Made by a program: the position numbers and the translations under genes | Origin: Ustilaginoidea virens | Lineage: Eukaryota > Ascomycota > Sordariomycetes > Hypocreales > Clavicipitaceae | DNA length: 64,000 nt | Direction: 5' to 3' | Assembly (NCBI RefSeq): GCF_000687475.1 | Contig: NC_057317.1 | Span: forward strand, 2,108,001 to 2,172,000 | The notes under the pieces: model-generated | Databases searched by the model: none | Told to the model about the DNA's origin: nothing | The model's input: only the letters and a program-made list of their open reading frames with translations | In this document: positions 1-10,996 of the stretch, in pieces | How the letters are laid out: each line of letters opens with the position of its first letter | Numbering within the stretch: position 1 is the stretch's first letter

Positions 1-1
1 T

Positions 2-160
2 AGCCTGCCAATGCTGTCACCAACAACACTAGGACCATGGGATCCGAGCGCAAAGCCTGCTTGGTTTCGGCCGGGGGTGCCTGCTGGCTTTGGTTCCGCG
101 CCTCCAGACAAGACGTTTCCCCAGCCCCTGGCTTCAACGATGTCTCCTTTCGACGGGTAA
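2..160 (+). CDS. possible 3' end of an unidentified protein (partial)
   Basis: Frame 2 is open from the window edge to a TAA at 158-160. It gives 52 residues rich in Pro, Ser and Trp (ending MSPFDG), a composition that looks more like a disordered protein tail than random sequence. The 5' part lies outside the window. A perfect donor, GTAAGT, overlaps the stop (156-161), so the exon could instead be spliced onward to something I cannot place. No family is recognised, and the call rests only on the open frame and its composition. Confidence 0.35.
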   Translation, partial: SLPMLSPTTLGPWDPSAKPAWFRPGVPAGFGSAPPDKTFPQPLASTMSPFDG

Positions 161-2775
161 GTAGAAAAGATCCGTGGCTCGGCTAGATACATGTGCCGGG
201 TTAGCTCACCGCAGAGATGCCGAACAAAGTCTAGAGTCCAACCTACCGCAAAACCAGACGATTTGAGAGGGGGGAAAAACAAGAGAAGGAAAAGAAAAAG
301 AACAGAAGCTGAAAAATGCAAAAAGGAAAAAGGAAGGAAACGGCAAATGCTGCAGTGTGGAGTTTTTTCTTCTCAAGGCTAGAGGAGATGCACCGGGCCT
401 GATGGAACTACGGACACGAGCACTCGTACTAAACAGAACAGGTCCATGCCCGTGAGTTTCACGCCAAAGGCTAGGTCATCCGTTGCAACCGGGGTTACTA
501 TGCATAATGCGAGGCTGAATGAAGCACTTCACTTTTGCAGAACAATGGGCCAGGCAAAACGCCCGGGTCCTCCGCCCGTGGGTGGCTGAACCCCCTCGCC
601 GCGTGGAATAAACGGCCTGAAAACGTCGGAGCACGGCACTCTGTTGCCCCAGTTGGAACCCGTAAAGTATCCATCACGCTCGCGGACGGGCTGCCAAGGC
701 GGTTGACCAACAATGCTGACGTGGCGTGGCGGCGGTGGCGAGACGGCGACAAGTCGGAACGGTCAATGGCCGTCGCGACTTCGCCACGGTGGCGAAAAAA
801 AAAAAAAAAAAGAGCTCCCCCGTCCAGCGACCAGGCTCCGATCTAGAGCGGTCCTCTCATCTCCACCTCACGAACCGGGGGTTCCGTTCTTTGCGGCCCA
901 TTGCGGGGCCTGGAAGCGGTGCCAGGGAATTTCGGGCGCCAAGAGCGTGGCCCGGGGTTGTGATGGCAGCCAATGCGAGCAGAGCATCTCGACTTTTGCG
1001 GGTGAGCGGCTGCATCGACCGAAGTAAAGCAGAACAGCGGTCCGACTTGTCCAACGGACATGCGCGGCGGCGGCTGCTGCTGCGAATGCTCCGCTCCGTC
1101 CGTTGCGTCGCGGCAGGAAAGCATCCGTATCGAGCATCGTTGACAGGACAAAAATCGACCTGCACTTGTCGATGGATACATGCCGGGTCTGCAGTGGTCT
1201 ATTTGTGCATGACAACGGTCGACAAAAGCCCGGAATCCGGTTTCCTCCCGTTATCGGATCGGACTTGTCTGACGTGAGAGACGCTGGCTTCGGACAGAAA
1301 GCCGCCCGGAACCCGCGCCCAGATGACGACGACTAATGGTTGAAGAAGCACGTTCGTACGAAGACTGTGCTGCGATGCAAGCCTTGCTCGCACATCGGCG
1401 TTTGTCGTGTGTCGTGCGTGCGTGTCGGCCAGTCGGGCCCGAACCAGTCTGTTGGTGCTGCATCGCATCAGTCATCACCAATCGTCTGTAGTGATGCTGC
1501 CTGTAAGCGGTAGGCAAGACGTTGGAATTGATAATTCAGGGACCAGACTTCTGCAGCCACACAAGGCCACACAAGGTCGACTTTGCCACAGGCGCTTGTT
1601 TCGGGCAGATCTCATCGTTTCCCCCCTAGCTCGTCCGTGCAACGCAACGACTCGAGTCGACTAGACCAGCCTGCGTCGTACCTTGCAAACCCGGGATTTG
1701 CTTCCCCACTGCTTCCGCCGCGGAGCGGATGGGAATCTCGTTTTTCCCGTTTTTTGTTTTCCCAGTCCAGAAAACTCAAATTCGCCACCGACTGCTCCGC
1801 TGGTGGCAAAAGAAGGGGAAAAAAAAAAAGTTCAAGCCGCCCGTTACCCCCGCCCTCGTTCCCCTGGCGGCAAGGCGGCTGTCGATCAAGCAGCCGGCTC
1901 AGCCTCAGGTACAAACGCACTCTCTCTCGGGCGATCGGCGGCGCTTCTCTCCCGTGCTGGACCTCATTTGCCCTGCGCCCCTGCGCCCCTGCGCCCCCTT
2001 TCGCTGGGCCAATTGTTCGATATAGATGCAAAAAAACTTGATGCAAAAACCGAGTGGCCAAACCCGGACCGCTCTCTCTCTCTCTTTCTCTCTGCTTTGT
2101 CATGGAAAAAGCGGACCTTTTGCTCTCCGTAAGCGCGGCTTTGCCCGCTTTGGCCTATCACAGGGCCCGTGGAGCTTTTGCTCCGGGACCTCAGTTGCTT
2201 GCCCAACTCGAACTTGGATCAGACAGTTGCTCCTCCAGCAGAGGCGGTGCACAAGTTTGCACACGTCGATGTGGCTCTCTTGAATATTTTTTTTTTTCTT
2301 CTTTTCCTTTTTCGCCCCTGGTTCGCCATGTTTTCATGTTTTTTTTTTCCCTTGGTCCCCTTCGTGTTTGTACAGCCACCCGTCGGGGCCCTCGGTCCTT
2401 GCCATTTCTTCAGGGGTGTTGTCCAATTAATTGACTGACTGCTGAGTGGTCCTACGGATATCCCCAAAGCTCCGGTCAAGGCCCGGACGGTGGTGGCGAC
2501 CCGTTGTGTTTCTTGCTCTTCCGTGTCATGGCTGTTTGCTGTGCCCGATGCCATCCGCTCCTCTTATCAGCCTCCGCCTTGCTCATAACCGTTTGCGTCC
2601 CTCGATATTCTCCCGCATGGGATAAACGCGCTCCGACTTGGCGGAATCTCCTGCAATCATCTTCTCCTTGCTCAATTTTTCGACCTCATGTCTCTCGGAC
2701 CGTTCATCCTCCATGACATTTCATCGCCTTGTACTTGCTGCCACAGGAGGTGACGAGGCTTTCCAGTCACGATAA
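161..2775. other. intergenic region, no supported gene
   Basis: Several overlapping ORFs of 80-180 codons occur here on both strands, as expected from GC-rich sequence. None shows a recognisable motif. The region holds an A17 run near 796-812, a CT-rich microsatellite around 2074-2097, and T-rich tracts at about 2285-2350 that look like promoter or 5' UTR sequence for the small gene at 2776. ACTCCG-type palindromes are absent from this part. Confidence 0.5.
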
Positions 2776-2973
2776 ATGTGCAAGGAGCATATGGCTGAAT
2801 GCCCAGTTTGCGGGAAAGCCTATCTCGTCTATGTTGCCTTTTGCCATCTTTTCCACCCGCCGTTGCTGTCATGTCCGAACGGCCTATTCATTCTTCGCGC
2901 CAACATGCGTCAAGGCCAGTGTCCAAGCCCTGTTTGCCCAAACAGTCTGCGAGGTGGTTGCCGCGTCATGTAA
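2776..2973 (+). CDS. small Cys-rich protein, 65 aa, unknown function
   Basis: A single-exon ORF of 65 residues starts at an ATG in the context ATAAATG. It has eight cysteines: one at residue 2, a CPVC knuckle near residue 9, a Cys-His pair around residues 23-24 (CHLFH), single Cys residues further on, and a C-terminal block of the form CPSPVC-x5-GGC ending in RVM and a stop. The spacing suggests metal binding or disulfides. There is no clear signal peptide, so a cytosolic zinc-binding role is more likely than a secreted effector, but that is inference. The C-terminal GGCxVM ending resembles small conserved hypothetical proteins of filamentous fungi, from general memory and not from a search. 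It is transcribed towards the convergent epimerase gene, 160 bp away. Confidence 0.5.
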   Translation: MCKEHMAECPVCGKAYLVYVAFCHLFHPPLLSCPNGLFILRANMRQGQCPSPVCPNSLRGGCRVM

Positions 2974-3133
2974 CGCACGCACACTCAATGCATCATCAAT
3001 TTTTTCCCCAGTGCCGATCAACGGCCAAATAGAGCAACAAGAGAGATAACGACAAGGAGTGAGGAAAGAGAGGAGGAAGAAGAGTAGTGCTGGGCAGTCA
3101 CTTCAAGCATTGCGTTGAAGCTCTTGGAAAAGC

Positions 3134-4480
3134 TCAAAGCTTCTCAGTACCTGTGGGCACCTCAACAACCTGATCGATGCCGCTGTACGTTGGGATTTCC
3201 AAATCATATTTTGTTGCCATGTTTGGCGTCAAAAACCTGACAAAAGACGTCAGCTGGCGATTCCGGGACCCAGGGTATACACCAGAGTACGTACCGACCA
3301 CCGATGAAGTGTCGTCCCTTGAAATATTTGACCAGTGGCTTTGGTGCAGTGAGGCTGACAAGGGCTGTAGGCATAAACGAGCTGCCCAGTCCAGATCTCG
3401 GGGGACCATGTTCGATATTCCAGGAAGAGGGTGCGTCAACTGAGGTGATGGGGAGCTTGGTTCTCTCAAAGGCACGAATCACGTCTGGGAACGGATCCCT
3501 CACCTCTCCCGAGAAACTGAACCCTGAGGGATGATTTAGCTACCGACGCAGCGTAAGCAGGTGACGCACACGAACCGAAAATGGCATCAACGATGTGGTC
3601 CGTTGAATCCAGTGCTGCTTGGAGGTCTTGCGCAAAGGGGACTTCCAAATCTTCGAGTTGTTTCGTTAGACGCTAAATACAACGATGGGCGCGTCAGTCA
3701 TGTTGCCTTGGCTACTACATTGTGTCATCATCACTGATGCGTTGAACCTCGGTTCTTTGCCGTCACCTGCCTGAAAAGACAAGTTTCGACATTTGGTAGT
3801 TATAGGATGGGTATGGGGGTTTAGTGAAAAGTACGGATGGGTAAGAAGAAATAAGCCCAAAGCGAGCTCTGTGTGTGCGCGCGTCTTGCGGGGGGTTTTT
3901 TTTTTTTTTGTTTCTTTTGCAAAACAGACGGAGAGGCTCCCCTCTCCTGGGGTCGCGACGTCATCTTCCCAACACCCAAGAAAACAATACCTACTCGGTA
4001 CAAGTCCTTCTGGCTTCGTTTTGGATAGTATACAGTTGGCTGGTATCCGTAGTGGAAGAGATGCCGAGCAGCCACAAGCCCATCTCCGCCTAGATGACTG
4101 TCAGCGACAAACTTGGGGAAAAGCGCGAGATTCGGGCGGTAAACACGTGCCGTTATTTCCCGGGCCGCACGCAACAAGAATTCTGCGTCCCCTTTCCAAG
4201 GGATGGATCCGATAGACTTAAGACCAGGCTTTAGACCCCAAAACTGCAAACACCCAGGATTCCCCCAGTATGCTGCTCACCGGCTTGGGAGACGGACAGA
4301 CCAGCCAGCTCCATCAGCTGGTCGATGGAAAACGCGCAAGTGCTCATGAGCTCCTGGTCAAGCGCAGCAGCGGCTTTTGCTCCCAGCGTCTATCGAGGGC
4401 CGGTGCGTTGGTCAGCCTGCGAAGCTCGTCGTCCCGCGGTCCCGGAAGTGGGTGCAGGTTCTGCTGACCTTGAGTGCCAT
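3134..4480 (-). CDS. NAD(P)H-hydrate epimerase (YjeF_N family)
   Basis: This enzyme epimerises R- and S-NAD(P)HX, the damaged hydrated cofactors, so that the companion dehydratase can repair them. Seven exons on the minus strand: 4480-4469, 4389-4281, 4216-4151, 4089-3995, 3672-3576, 3523-3295 and 3236-3134, giving 236 residues, the usual size. Family motifs: ALDQELMS and [11 protein letters not shown] near the N-terminus; [11 protein letters not shown] at about 56-66; [20 protein letters not shown], which contains the cation-binding Asp; and SVDAPSSW. Intron 3 splits the GPGNN/GGDG motif and can only be read with a GC donor (GCACGT at 4150-4145). Intron 4 is unusually long (322 bp). No mitochondrial presequence is obvious. 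The gene is divergent from mrps16, with 447 bp between start codons. Confidence 0.9.
4090..4150 (-). other. GC-AG intron of the NAD(P)HX epimerase gene
   Basis: On the minus strand the exon reads GGA AAT AAC G, followed by GCACGT, and the intron ends CATCTAG before GC GGA GAT GGG. Only this junction restores the NNGGDG motif. The nearest GT (4146-4145) would break the frame. It is therefore a 61 bp non-canonical GC-AG intron. Confidence 0.75.
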
Positions 4481-4927
4481 GGCGGCCGAGTCTTTTCACT
4501 TGTCCGTTTTTCTTTAAAAATAAAAAATTAAATTGATTAAATCAGGCAGATGTAAGGATTCGCATCAACTCAGTCAGTCGTTGTTTGCTGGGCAAACCTG
4601 CCAATGCTGAAAACGTTGAAAAGGTTTCGTTGCGTGACAGACTGACAGAGACGCGTCGTGGCAAAGGTTCTGTCCTCCGTTGCGTCGTGCCAACTGACAT
4701 CATCATCATTTTCTTCCCGATTGGCTCTGCCAGCTGGACAGACAGCGAGTCGGCGCTGATTGGTCGGCGCGGCGAAACCCGGCCTCCGACGCCCCCGGAA
4801 TAGCCACCAAGCTCCCATCGCGGGTTTGCACGCCCTTTTTGGCGGCGACGAAATCCCGTCCGTCTCCCCCCATCGATTGCCAATTGCCAGCAGCGCGCAT
4901 ACAGCCCTTCTACCGGAGGCAGCCGCC
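4481..4927. promoter_or_regulatory. divergent promoter, epimerase / mrps16
   Basis: The 447 bp between the two start codons is the shared upstream region. It contains an AT-rich patch around 4510-4545 (TTTAAAAATAAAAAATTAAATTG) and several CTGACAGA/GTCAGTCG-like short repeats at 4568-4650. No TATA box can be assigned with confidence. Confidence 0.5.
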
Positions 4928-5421
4928 ATGGTCCTCAAGATCCGTCTCGCGCGCTTCGGCCGCCGCAATGCCCCCTTCTACAACATTGTCATTGCTCACG
5001 CCCGGTACGGTACGCCCAACGCTCACCCCGCCCGCCTTACCCCGGTGACGAGAGACGCAACACGACGTCTTTTGGGGGGGGGGAGGGCCGAAACAATCGC
5101 TCTTTCTTGCTGACGTGGAGCTGTTGTTGTCCCCGCGGGAAAAACCTTTCTAGCACGGCGCGCAACTCTCGTCCTCTTGAGGTCCTCGGCACGTATGACC
5201 CTGTTCCGAAGCCCGATCCCTACGATAACTCGGGCAAGCTGCACAAGGATATCAAGCTGGACTCGCATCGCGCCAAGTACTGGCTGGGTGTTGGTGCGCA
5301 GCCTACAGACACGGTGTGGCGCCTGCTCTCAATGAGGGGCATCTTGCCGAAGAAGACGTTTGGGCCGAAACCGACGGAGAAGAATGCGGCTGTCGAGCCG
5401 ACCAAGGTCAAGATTCGGTAG
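4928..5421 (+). CDS. mrps16: mitochondrial ribosomal protein bS16m
   Basis: Structural protein of the mitochondrial small ribosomal subunit. Two exons, 4928-5004 and 5154-5421, joined through the split codon CG/C, give 114 residues. The N-terminus MVLKIRLARFGRRNAPFYNI is the bS16 signature. The body continues ARTARNSRPLEVLGTYDPVP, then the DRAKYW-like segment HRAKYWLGVGAQPTDTV. The family has a conserved RxxRxGxxxxPxYxIV core, and all of it is present. The short C-terminal extension after GILPKK is typical of fungal mitochondrial versions. The ATG lies in a CCGCCATGG context. Intron 1 (149 bp, donor GTACGG) contains a G10 run. Divergent from the epimerase gene. Confidence 0.93.
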
Positions 5422-6056
5422 GAAAGAAACATCGACAGCGACCATGTGAACTGCTGGAGGATGGGCGTGTGATGTAACCCAGCTTCATTGCTGTTTAGTT
5501 TACGGGACACACTATACGATTACGGGATATCGGCATTTGAGGCGTTTTTTTTTCCTTTTTCCAACTCGGAAACGAAGATTCGGCATGTTGCAGCTAGAGG
5601 AAGCACTGGCTTTCAAATCACGTTTGGCCTCGGGGACGGTTCACAGGGCATGGCAACGATAAATAACAGATGCAGCCCTTTTACCTAACTTTTAAAAGGA
5701 CAAGAAAAGATTCGATATTTGGTAGCCAAAATGAATGTTGACAGACACACGCGCAAATGCCTCCTTCTCATACCTATAGAGGTCTGAGGTTAGTCTATTG
5801 CAATGCTCACGCAGGAGCCAAGCCTTCTACACAAACAGAAATGAGAAAGCGAAAAGAAAGGGAAAGAATGCCATCCTGGGCAACAGTCCCGTGAAAGGAA
5901 AGGAAAGGAAAGGAAAGGAAGGCAAGGGCGAAACACAAGAAAAGAAACTCCGCAGTACCCCAGACAGGAATATCTGCATGCTCATGAATCCGACACATTT
6001 CAACGATTCCAACGTAACGCTGACTTCTGATAGTCCAAACATTGTGCTGACGTGCC
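5422..6056. other. convergent 3' flanks of mrps16 and transporter
   Basis: These 635 bp between two convergent stop codons contain no credible ORF. They hold the 3' UTRs and a purine microsatellite, five to six copies of GAAAG at 5892-5920. Local AT content is higher than in the flanking exons. Confidence 0.6.
5892..5920. repeat. (GAAAG)n microsatellite
   Basis: Tandem GAAAG units lie in the 3' flank of mrps16, on the antisense side of the transporter. Confidence 0.85.
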
Positions 6057-7854
6057 CTAATGTGACGCTGCAAAGAAAATGTTCATGATCAAGCACACCA
6101 CCATAACAACGACACCATACACTGCCAACGCGAGCGCAAGTCTTCTGACCAAACCATGATCGAGGTGCTCCAAGTCCCATCGCCACTTTCTTCGCCATCG
6201 CCAAGGGCTTGCGTTTGTAATGGTCGAGGAGCCACCCAAGGCCCGGATGCTGCTCTCCGCGAGCGGAGCCGATTCCTCCATGTCGGACGTTCCTGAACCC
6301 TCCATGTCATCATCTTCTTTCAAAAGTCGCTGATGGTACGGACTATCGGGATCGCTGATCTTATAGTAGAAAAGCCCGGGCAGGATGAAGCTGATGGATG
6401 TTGAGCCCGTGCTTCCGACGAATGCCAAGACACGGTCCAAGCTGCTGACTGATAACGCGGTAAAGTACGCCAGTGTCAGAATAAAGGTCGTCAGAAGCGC
6501 AAAGCGTGTGTCAGACATTGGCGCCGTAGCGCCATGGTCACCTCGAGGCGCAGCTGCCGCGCCATGCCCAGACGAGTCGGGCCGGCCGATATTCGGCTGG
6601 GCTGGGCTAGGTCGCCATCTTAGAACGGCGTCCAGGGACGCTCGGCATGGATGAACTTGAAGCGGGATGGAAAATAAGACGAGAATGACAATAGCAGCCT
6701 TGCCAACTGTTGAGGCAACACCAGTGGGGTCTGAAAGGCCATCAGAATGATATGCGGTCGTAGACATGACGGAAAACGGCAACTTACACATCAAGACAAT
6801 GTTACCCACAATGTCGTTGCCGAACGTGATGTAACCAGTAACGGCAACCAATATGTAAATGCTCGCAGCCGATCCAATGCTGGCTATGACGACGCGAACT
6901 ATGCTCGAAGGGGTATTATCTTTGATTTCGTTGACAATTGAAAACATCTGGCGACTTCGCATTAGCACCCATCGAGGACGAAACGAGCGGGGTGGTGTTG
7001 ACGGACATTTTGATGGCAGGTATAAGCAAAGACAACAATCGGCAGAGCGCTCAAAGTCTCTACAGCCCCGGCCCATTTGATAACACGGATATTGTGGGAG
7101 TCGGCGTGTGGATCGACCGCGAAATGATAGATGACCAGCACAATCAAGTAGCCTATCGACACCAACGCTACCAGGCTAGTATACTTGAGCGAGTCGAGTC
7201 GTCGAAGAAAACTAAGGGGAATGACCAAGAGCATGAAGGCTGTGATCCAGAAATGTCGATCAACCAAGTACGGAATCTGGTCTGCGCGGCCATTGAAACC
7301 CAGCATAACACCCGGCATCAAGTCTCCAATGATGATCATGTAAGAAACACCGACTCCAAAGCATTTGATAGCAATAGCAGCATCGAAAATAACCGAAGCT
7401 TGCGAGTAGGTGATTTGCGACAGGGCGAAAAAAGAGGCGCTCCCACGTTCGAGGTAGCGGGCGCATTTGGACTGCAAGTAGAGACCGAAAGCAGCCGTCA
7501 ATCCCGACCATAAAACTAATACCACGCCGAGCATAATGCCCATATGAGATAGGACAGAGGGCATTGCCAGCGTTCCGGCACCGACAACTAAGCAAGGAAT
7601 CAACCACGGTCAGTTTCCAGGCGAGCGGCCCATTGAGATGTGATGGTTGACACGGACTAGTATTTAGCAGGTTGACGATGCTGCTGACTGTCGAGGCTCG
7701 CCCACCGTGGCCACCATCCTTTCCACCGCGGCGTCGAGATCTTTGCGACAGAAGAGAAGAAAGTGCATGGTTAGCCTGCTGCCGTTCGCGGGCAGGGAAA
7801 TTTCTCACACGGGCCCGTCGATTGACAAGAGTGCGACACGACATACCTTGGCAT
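6057..7854 (-). CDS. vacuolar-type amino acid transporter (AAAP/AVT family)
   Basis: A proton-coupled amino acid transporter of the AVT5/6/7 type, expected in the vacuolar membrane. Five exons on the minus strand, 7854-7847, 7740-7658, 7587-7007, 6947-6788 and 6730-6057, sum to 501 residues with all phases consistent. The first exon is only 8 nt (ATGCCAAG), followed by a textbook intron (GTATGT, GCTAACC, CAAAG). The family hallmark STVSSIVNLLNTIVGAGTLAMP spans intron 2. Later motifs are FAYTCHQNMFSIVNEI, YITFGNDIVGNIVLMYP and IPLQVHPCRASLD. Roughly 11 hydrophobic segments are seen, and the loop near residues 320-350 is hydrophilic. Introns 2 and 3 both use the unusual donor GTCCGT. Divergent from ro-10. 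Confidence 0.9.
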
Positions 7855-8402
7855 ATCGCTCCGAGAGGTGGCAGAGGAATTCCCATCCGTGATGGTCGAG
7901 TAATTGGTCATAGCAGGCCCCTCCTATGACAGCAACCCCAGCGCCAGGGTACTGTGCGAGTTGGCTTGTTGTCAACCGAGGCCGCCGCAGAACGAGGGAC
8001 GAGACAGACAAAGACAGACAAAAGCCACCTGTCGTCCTCCACCCAGCAGCAGACCCTAAACCGTAGGAGGGACCACCTCGGCAATTGAGCTGCGCCCGCT
8101 CGCGCGCTAACCGTCGCTTGGAGCCAGAAAGAAAAAGAAGAAAGAGAAAAAAAAATTGAAACGAGTGGACAGTCCAATAGCAATTTGTGTCGAAGAAAAC
8201 GGCGCGTTGTATGTGTCGACGGTTGGGCAAGAGTAGGAGGAACCTCGATTGACGTTGGATGTGGTGGAGAGTCGTGACAACGAGCCTAGCCGGATTTAGG
8301 TTGGGCCCCTCACAACGGACCCACCCTGAACTTCACTTTCCTGAAACCCCACACCCAGACCTGGTCCTTCCCTCCTGAGCCGTTCTATGCACGTTCTATG
8401 TG
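7855..8402. promoter_or_regulatory. upstream region of the transporter gene
   Basis: About 550 bp upstream of the transporter ATG. It has purine/pyrimidine-rich stretches (AAAGAAAAAGAAG near 8129-8150) and no convincing ORF. It ends at the left inverted repeat of the MITE-like element. Confidence 0.4.
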
Positions 8403-8442
8403 TCCCTTTGGCTGTGTTAAGGTGCAGCTTTTGTATCGGACC
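8403..8442 (+). repeat. left terminal inverted repeat
   Basis: Pairs with 8790-8829 over about 40 bp with two mismatches. Confidence 0.85.
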
Positions 8443-8789
8443 CACTCTTAGCTAAATACCTACAAGGTACCCTCTTGGCAACTGGCCTAGTCACCAAACC
8501 TTTATCACTAAAATCCTTATACTAGGGAATTCTGGCATTTTTAATAGAGCTAATAAGAGAAATCTTAAGAGTTAGTAATAACGCCTTTCTATCTGCCCTT
8601 ATCACTGTTAAGTTGACAGCCTAATATTGTGGGAATAGCCTCACAGCGCTATATGCCTGGCCCTATGGGTGCGATAAGTGCGATGTAGCTCTTTGTAAGT
8701 CTGGAAATTGCCGGTACTTATACTACTCTGCTATTTACTAGTCTGCTAATGTACCCTTTAATTTACGGTTTTCTATTGGCTAAAACCCT

Positions 8790-8829
8790 GGTCCGTTACA
8801 AAAGCTGCACCTTAACACAGTCAAAGGGA
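8790..8829 (-). repeat. right terminal inverted repeat
   Basis: Pairs with 8403-8442. It ends 125 bp upstream of the ro-10 start codon, so it is part of that gene's promoter or 5' UTR. Confidence 0.85.
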
Positions 8830-8954
8830 TGTACATACCTACCTATCCTATATGTATCAAGCTTGCTCGTCCATTCGCATCAACAACCAGCAAGGACAGT
8901 TTGCTCCTTATTGCGGCGCGGACACCGTCCGAACCAGGGACTTCCGAAGCCAGC

Positions 8955-9637
8955 ATGGACAACTCTCTGGACCAGACGACTCTAGCAACCCTTTCCCTAC
9001 TCGAGTCCCGATTATTGCGAATCGAATATTTGCTTTACGGCCAAACCGTGTCGCCTCCGCCAGCACAACAGGATGCGGCGCTACGGAGGATGAAAAACCT
9101 GGAAAGGAGATTTTCCATGATGGTTTCTCAAATACGTGTTTACGGCGAACTGCTGAAGATCTGTATGCGCACCAGCTGACTTGGTTCTTGCGGGACACTC
9201 TGTCGCAACCCGCCCGCTGACATTCCGTACCAGACAGATCCCATCCGGACTTGTTCCACGCACCGAAGGCTTCCGAACCACCATCCCAGCTGTCAATGTC
9301 AGCTATCCGGTCCATTGTTCTAGCTTCAGCTTCAGCCTTTCCCTCGACACTATCGTCCCTGACCAACATCAAAGATAGTCCGATTCCAGACCTATCCGAG
9401 AGCGCTGCTCTGATAAGCTCAGCGGAACGAATGAAGTCCATGGAAGCAACTCAAATAGCTCAACTTGCCGAAATCAGTGACTTGCGACGAAGAAGCGAGG
9501 CGGCCATGCTTTCGTGGTACGAGAAGGTGGTATTGACGGGCTCGCAGGGTCTAGCTGATGTTGAGAGCCGTGTCCAAGGGCTGGAAAGACTGGTAAGAAG
9601 AAAGGAGCTGGCGGTGGAGGAGGGCAAACAGTTGTAG
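8955..9637 (+). CDS. ro-10: nuclear distribution protein RO10 / dynactin p24 subunit
   Basis: In Neurospora, RO10 is needed for dynein/dynactin-driven nuclear distribution and corresponds to the p24 shoulder subunit of dynactin. Two exons, 8955-9162 and 9234-9637, joined through T/AC (Tyr), give 203 residues. The N-terminus MDNSLDQTTLATLSLLESRL, then a RIEYLLYG segment, is the family signature. The rest is predicted coiled coil, with a heptad-like stretch MEATQIAQLAEISDLRRRSE and a C-terminal WYEKVV followed by VESRVQGLERLVRRKE. The intron is 71 bp (donor GTATGC, acceptor TACCAG). The start is the first in-frame ATG (AGCATGG). The MITE-like element lies just upstream, so expression may be influenced by it. 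The family assignment rests on recalled features. Confidence 0.82.
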
Positions 9638-10949
9638 ATGCAAAAGCGCAAGGTGGAGCTTACCCCTCAGCTCTTTGACGGAGCAAAGCGCATTGCATGC
9701 TAGATATGTGCGGTCATGCATATAACGAGCTAAAATGCCAAGCCACGGATAGCAGGTAAAGCCGTTGACTTTGGTGGGTGCGGCGTTTGACATCATCTAC
9801 CAAGACAACCCGCACCCCCGCATGAAGCAACTCGAGAGAATAAGGAGACTACTTGCATAGGTTTGACAAACATGTTACGGCCAATGGGACAAGATCGGTC
9901 TCTCATGCGACAGTTGATCCCACATTGAGAACAGCTACTGTGAACGCTTCGAATTCCCCATGTTCCTGATCGTTGCAACAGAACTACTGTTGGACTGGTG
10001 GTTGATCAAAGCAGGTCAATCAGTTGATCACTCAGGTGAGGTGACCGAGTCACGAAAGCATGCCTTAGGCAATTGCCCTTGGCATGAGAGCTAACCAGAC
10101 ATGATTATGGTCTGGAAGGACTTGTATTTTGCAGGTGGCATACATTTTCACATTCGAAGCAGCACTCGCCTGAGTCTGGGCTTCACATCAACGTCCTCCC
10201 CCAAAGTTCAGCAAAGTGCGCGCGCGAACTTTCCGAAACATCAACGTTGACCCGCGCAAAGCTCTCGAAAACGCGATTCAGGCGACAACTGGAAGTCATG
10301 GGTATCGGCGAAGGGAAAGCTTGTGACGGCGGTTGATGCGTGGCGCTGGTACGTCCAAGACGGGGGGACGTGTCGCGTTTGATTTGAGCATGGCATAGTT
10401 CTTTCCGACACTCGGCAGCAGAGCGTGTTTCGACGAACAGCAAGCAACAGCAAAGAAACTGGCTTGCCTCTTCACCTTCTGTCCCGAATACGTGGCGTCC
10501 TCTTCAGCCGTCGCTTGATCTTCAAGCTCAACGATCACGACACAGTCCATGCCTTATCGTCCATATAACGTACCTATAGGCATCGTAAATTTCACCATGA
10601 CACGTAGTAACAGGGCCGGTGGTAACAACACTGGGTATCTGGTCGGGACAAAACCGGCATGCGCAGCTTCGCAGCTTACAACCGCCGGACCGTATCCCAC
10701 ACGAGGCTGGAAAAGATCCATTTCTCGCCAACCTCGCGAGGCGAACACCTAGGACTAGCCGGGCCAGAATATGCAGCAGAGGGGTTTGATCCGCCACTAC
10801 TGTTCTTGCCCGAAGCCGGGTTGTCTACTCCGCAGGATGCCTGTTTGCGTATGTCTTGCTTCGGTCATTGTAGCATCGTTTCATTCTGCGCCAGTACCTA
10901 GAAGCTAGTATTCACGAAGATTTACGGAGTAGTGTGGTCCTTTTGATTG

Positions 10950-10952
<3 letters not shown>

Positions 10953-10995
<43 letters not shown>
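10953..10995. repeat. T43 homopolymer
   Basis: Uninterrupted run of about 43 T between GAGG and GAGGTC. Confidence 0.9.

Positions 10996-10996
<1 letters not shown>

Larger units (their letters stand above)
8403..8829. mobile_element. MITE-like element with about 40 bp terminal inverted repeats
   Basis: Positions 8403-8442 (starting TCCCTTTGGCTGTGTTAAGG) and the reverse complement of 8829-8790 (starting TCCCTTTGACTGTGTTAAGG) match at about 38 of 40 positions. The two differences, at positions 9 and 34, are a G/A and a T/A change. The roughly 350 bp between them are AT-rich compared with the neighbourhood and have no ORF. This is the layout of a non-autonomous DNA transposon, probably weathered by RIP-like mutation. 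No clean target-site duplication is visible (flanks ATGTG and TGTAC), so the exact ends and superfamily are open. Confidence 0.8.

Noticed and set aside
726..1277. 183-codon plus-strand ORF with overlapping ORFs on both strands
   Set aside because: It starts next to a poly-A run, has no recognisable motif, and equally long frames overlap it on the other strand, as expected from GC-rich non-coding DNA.
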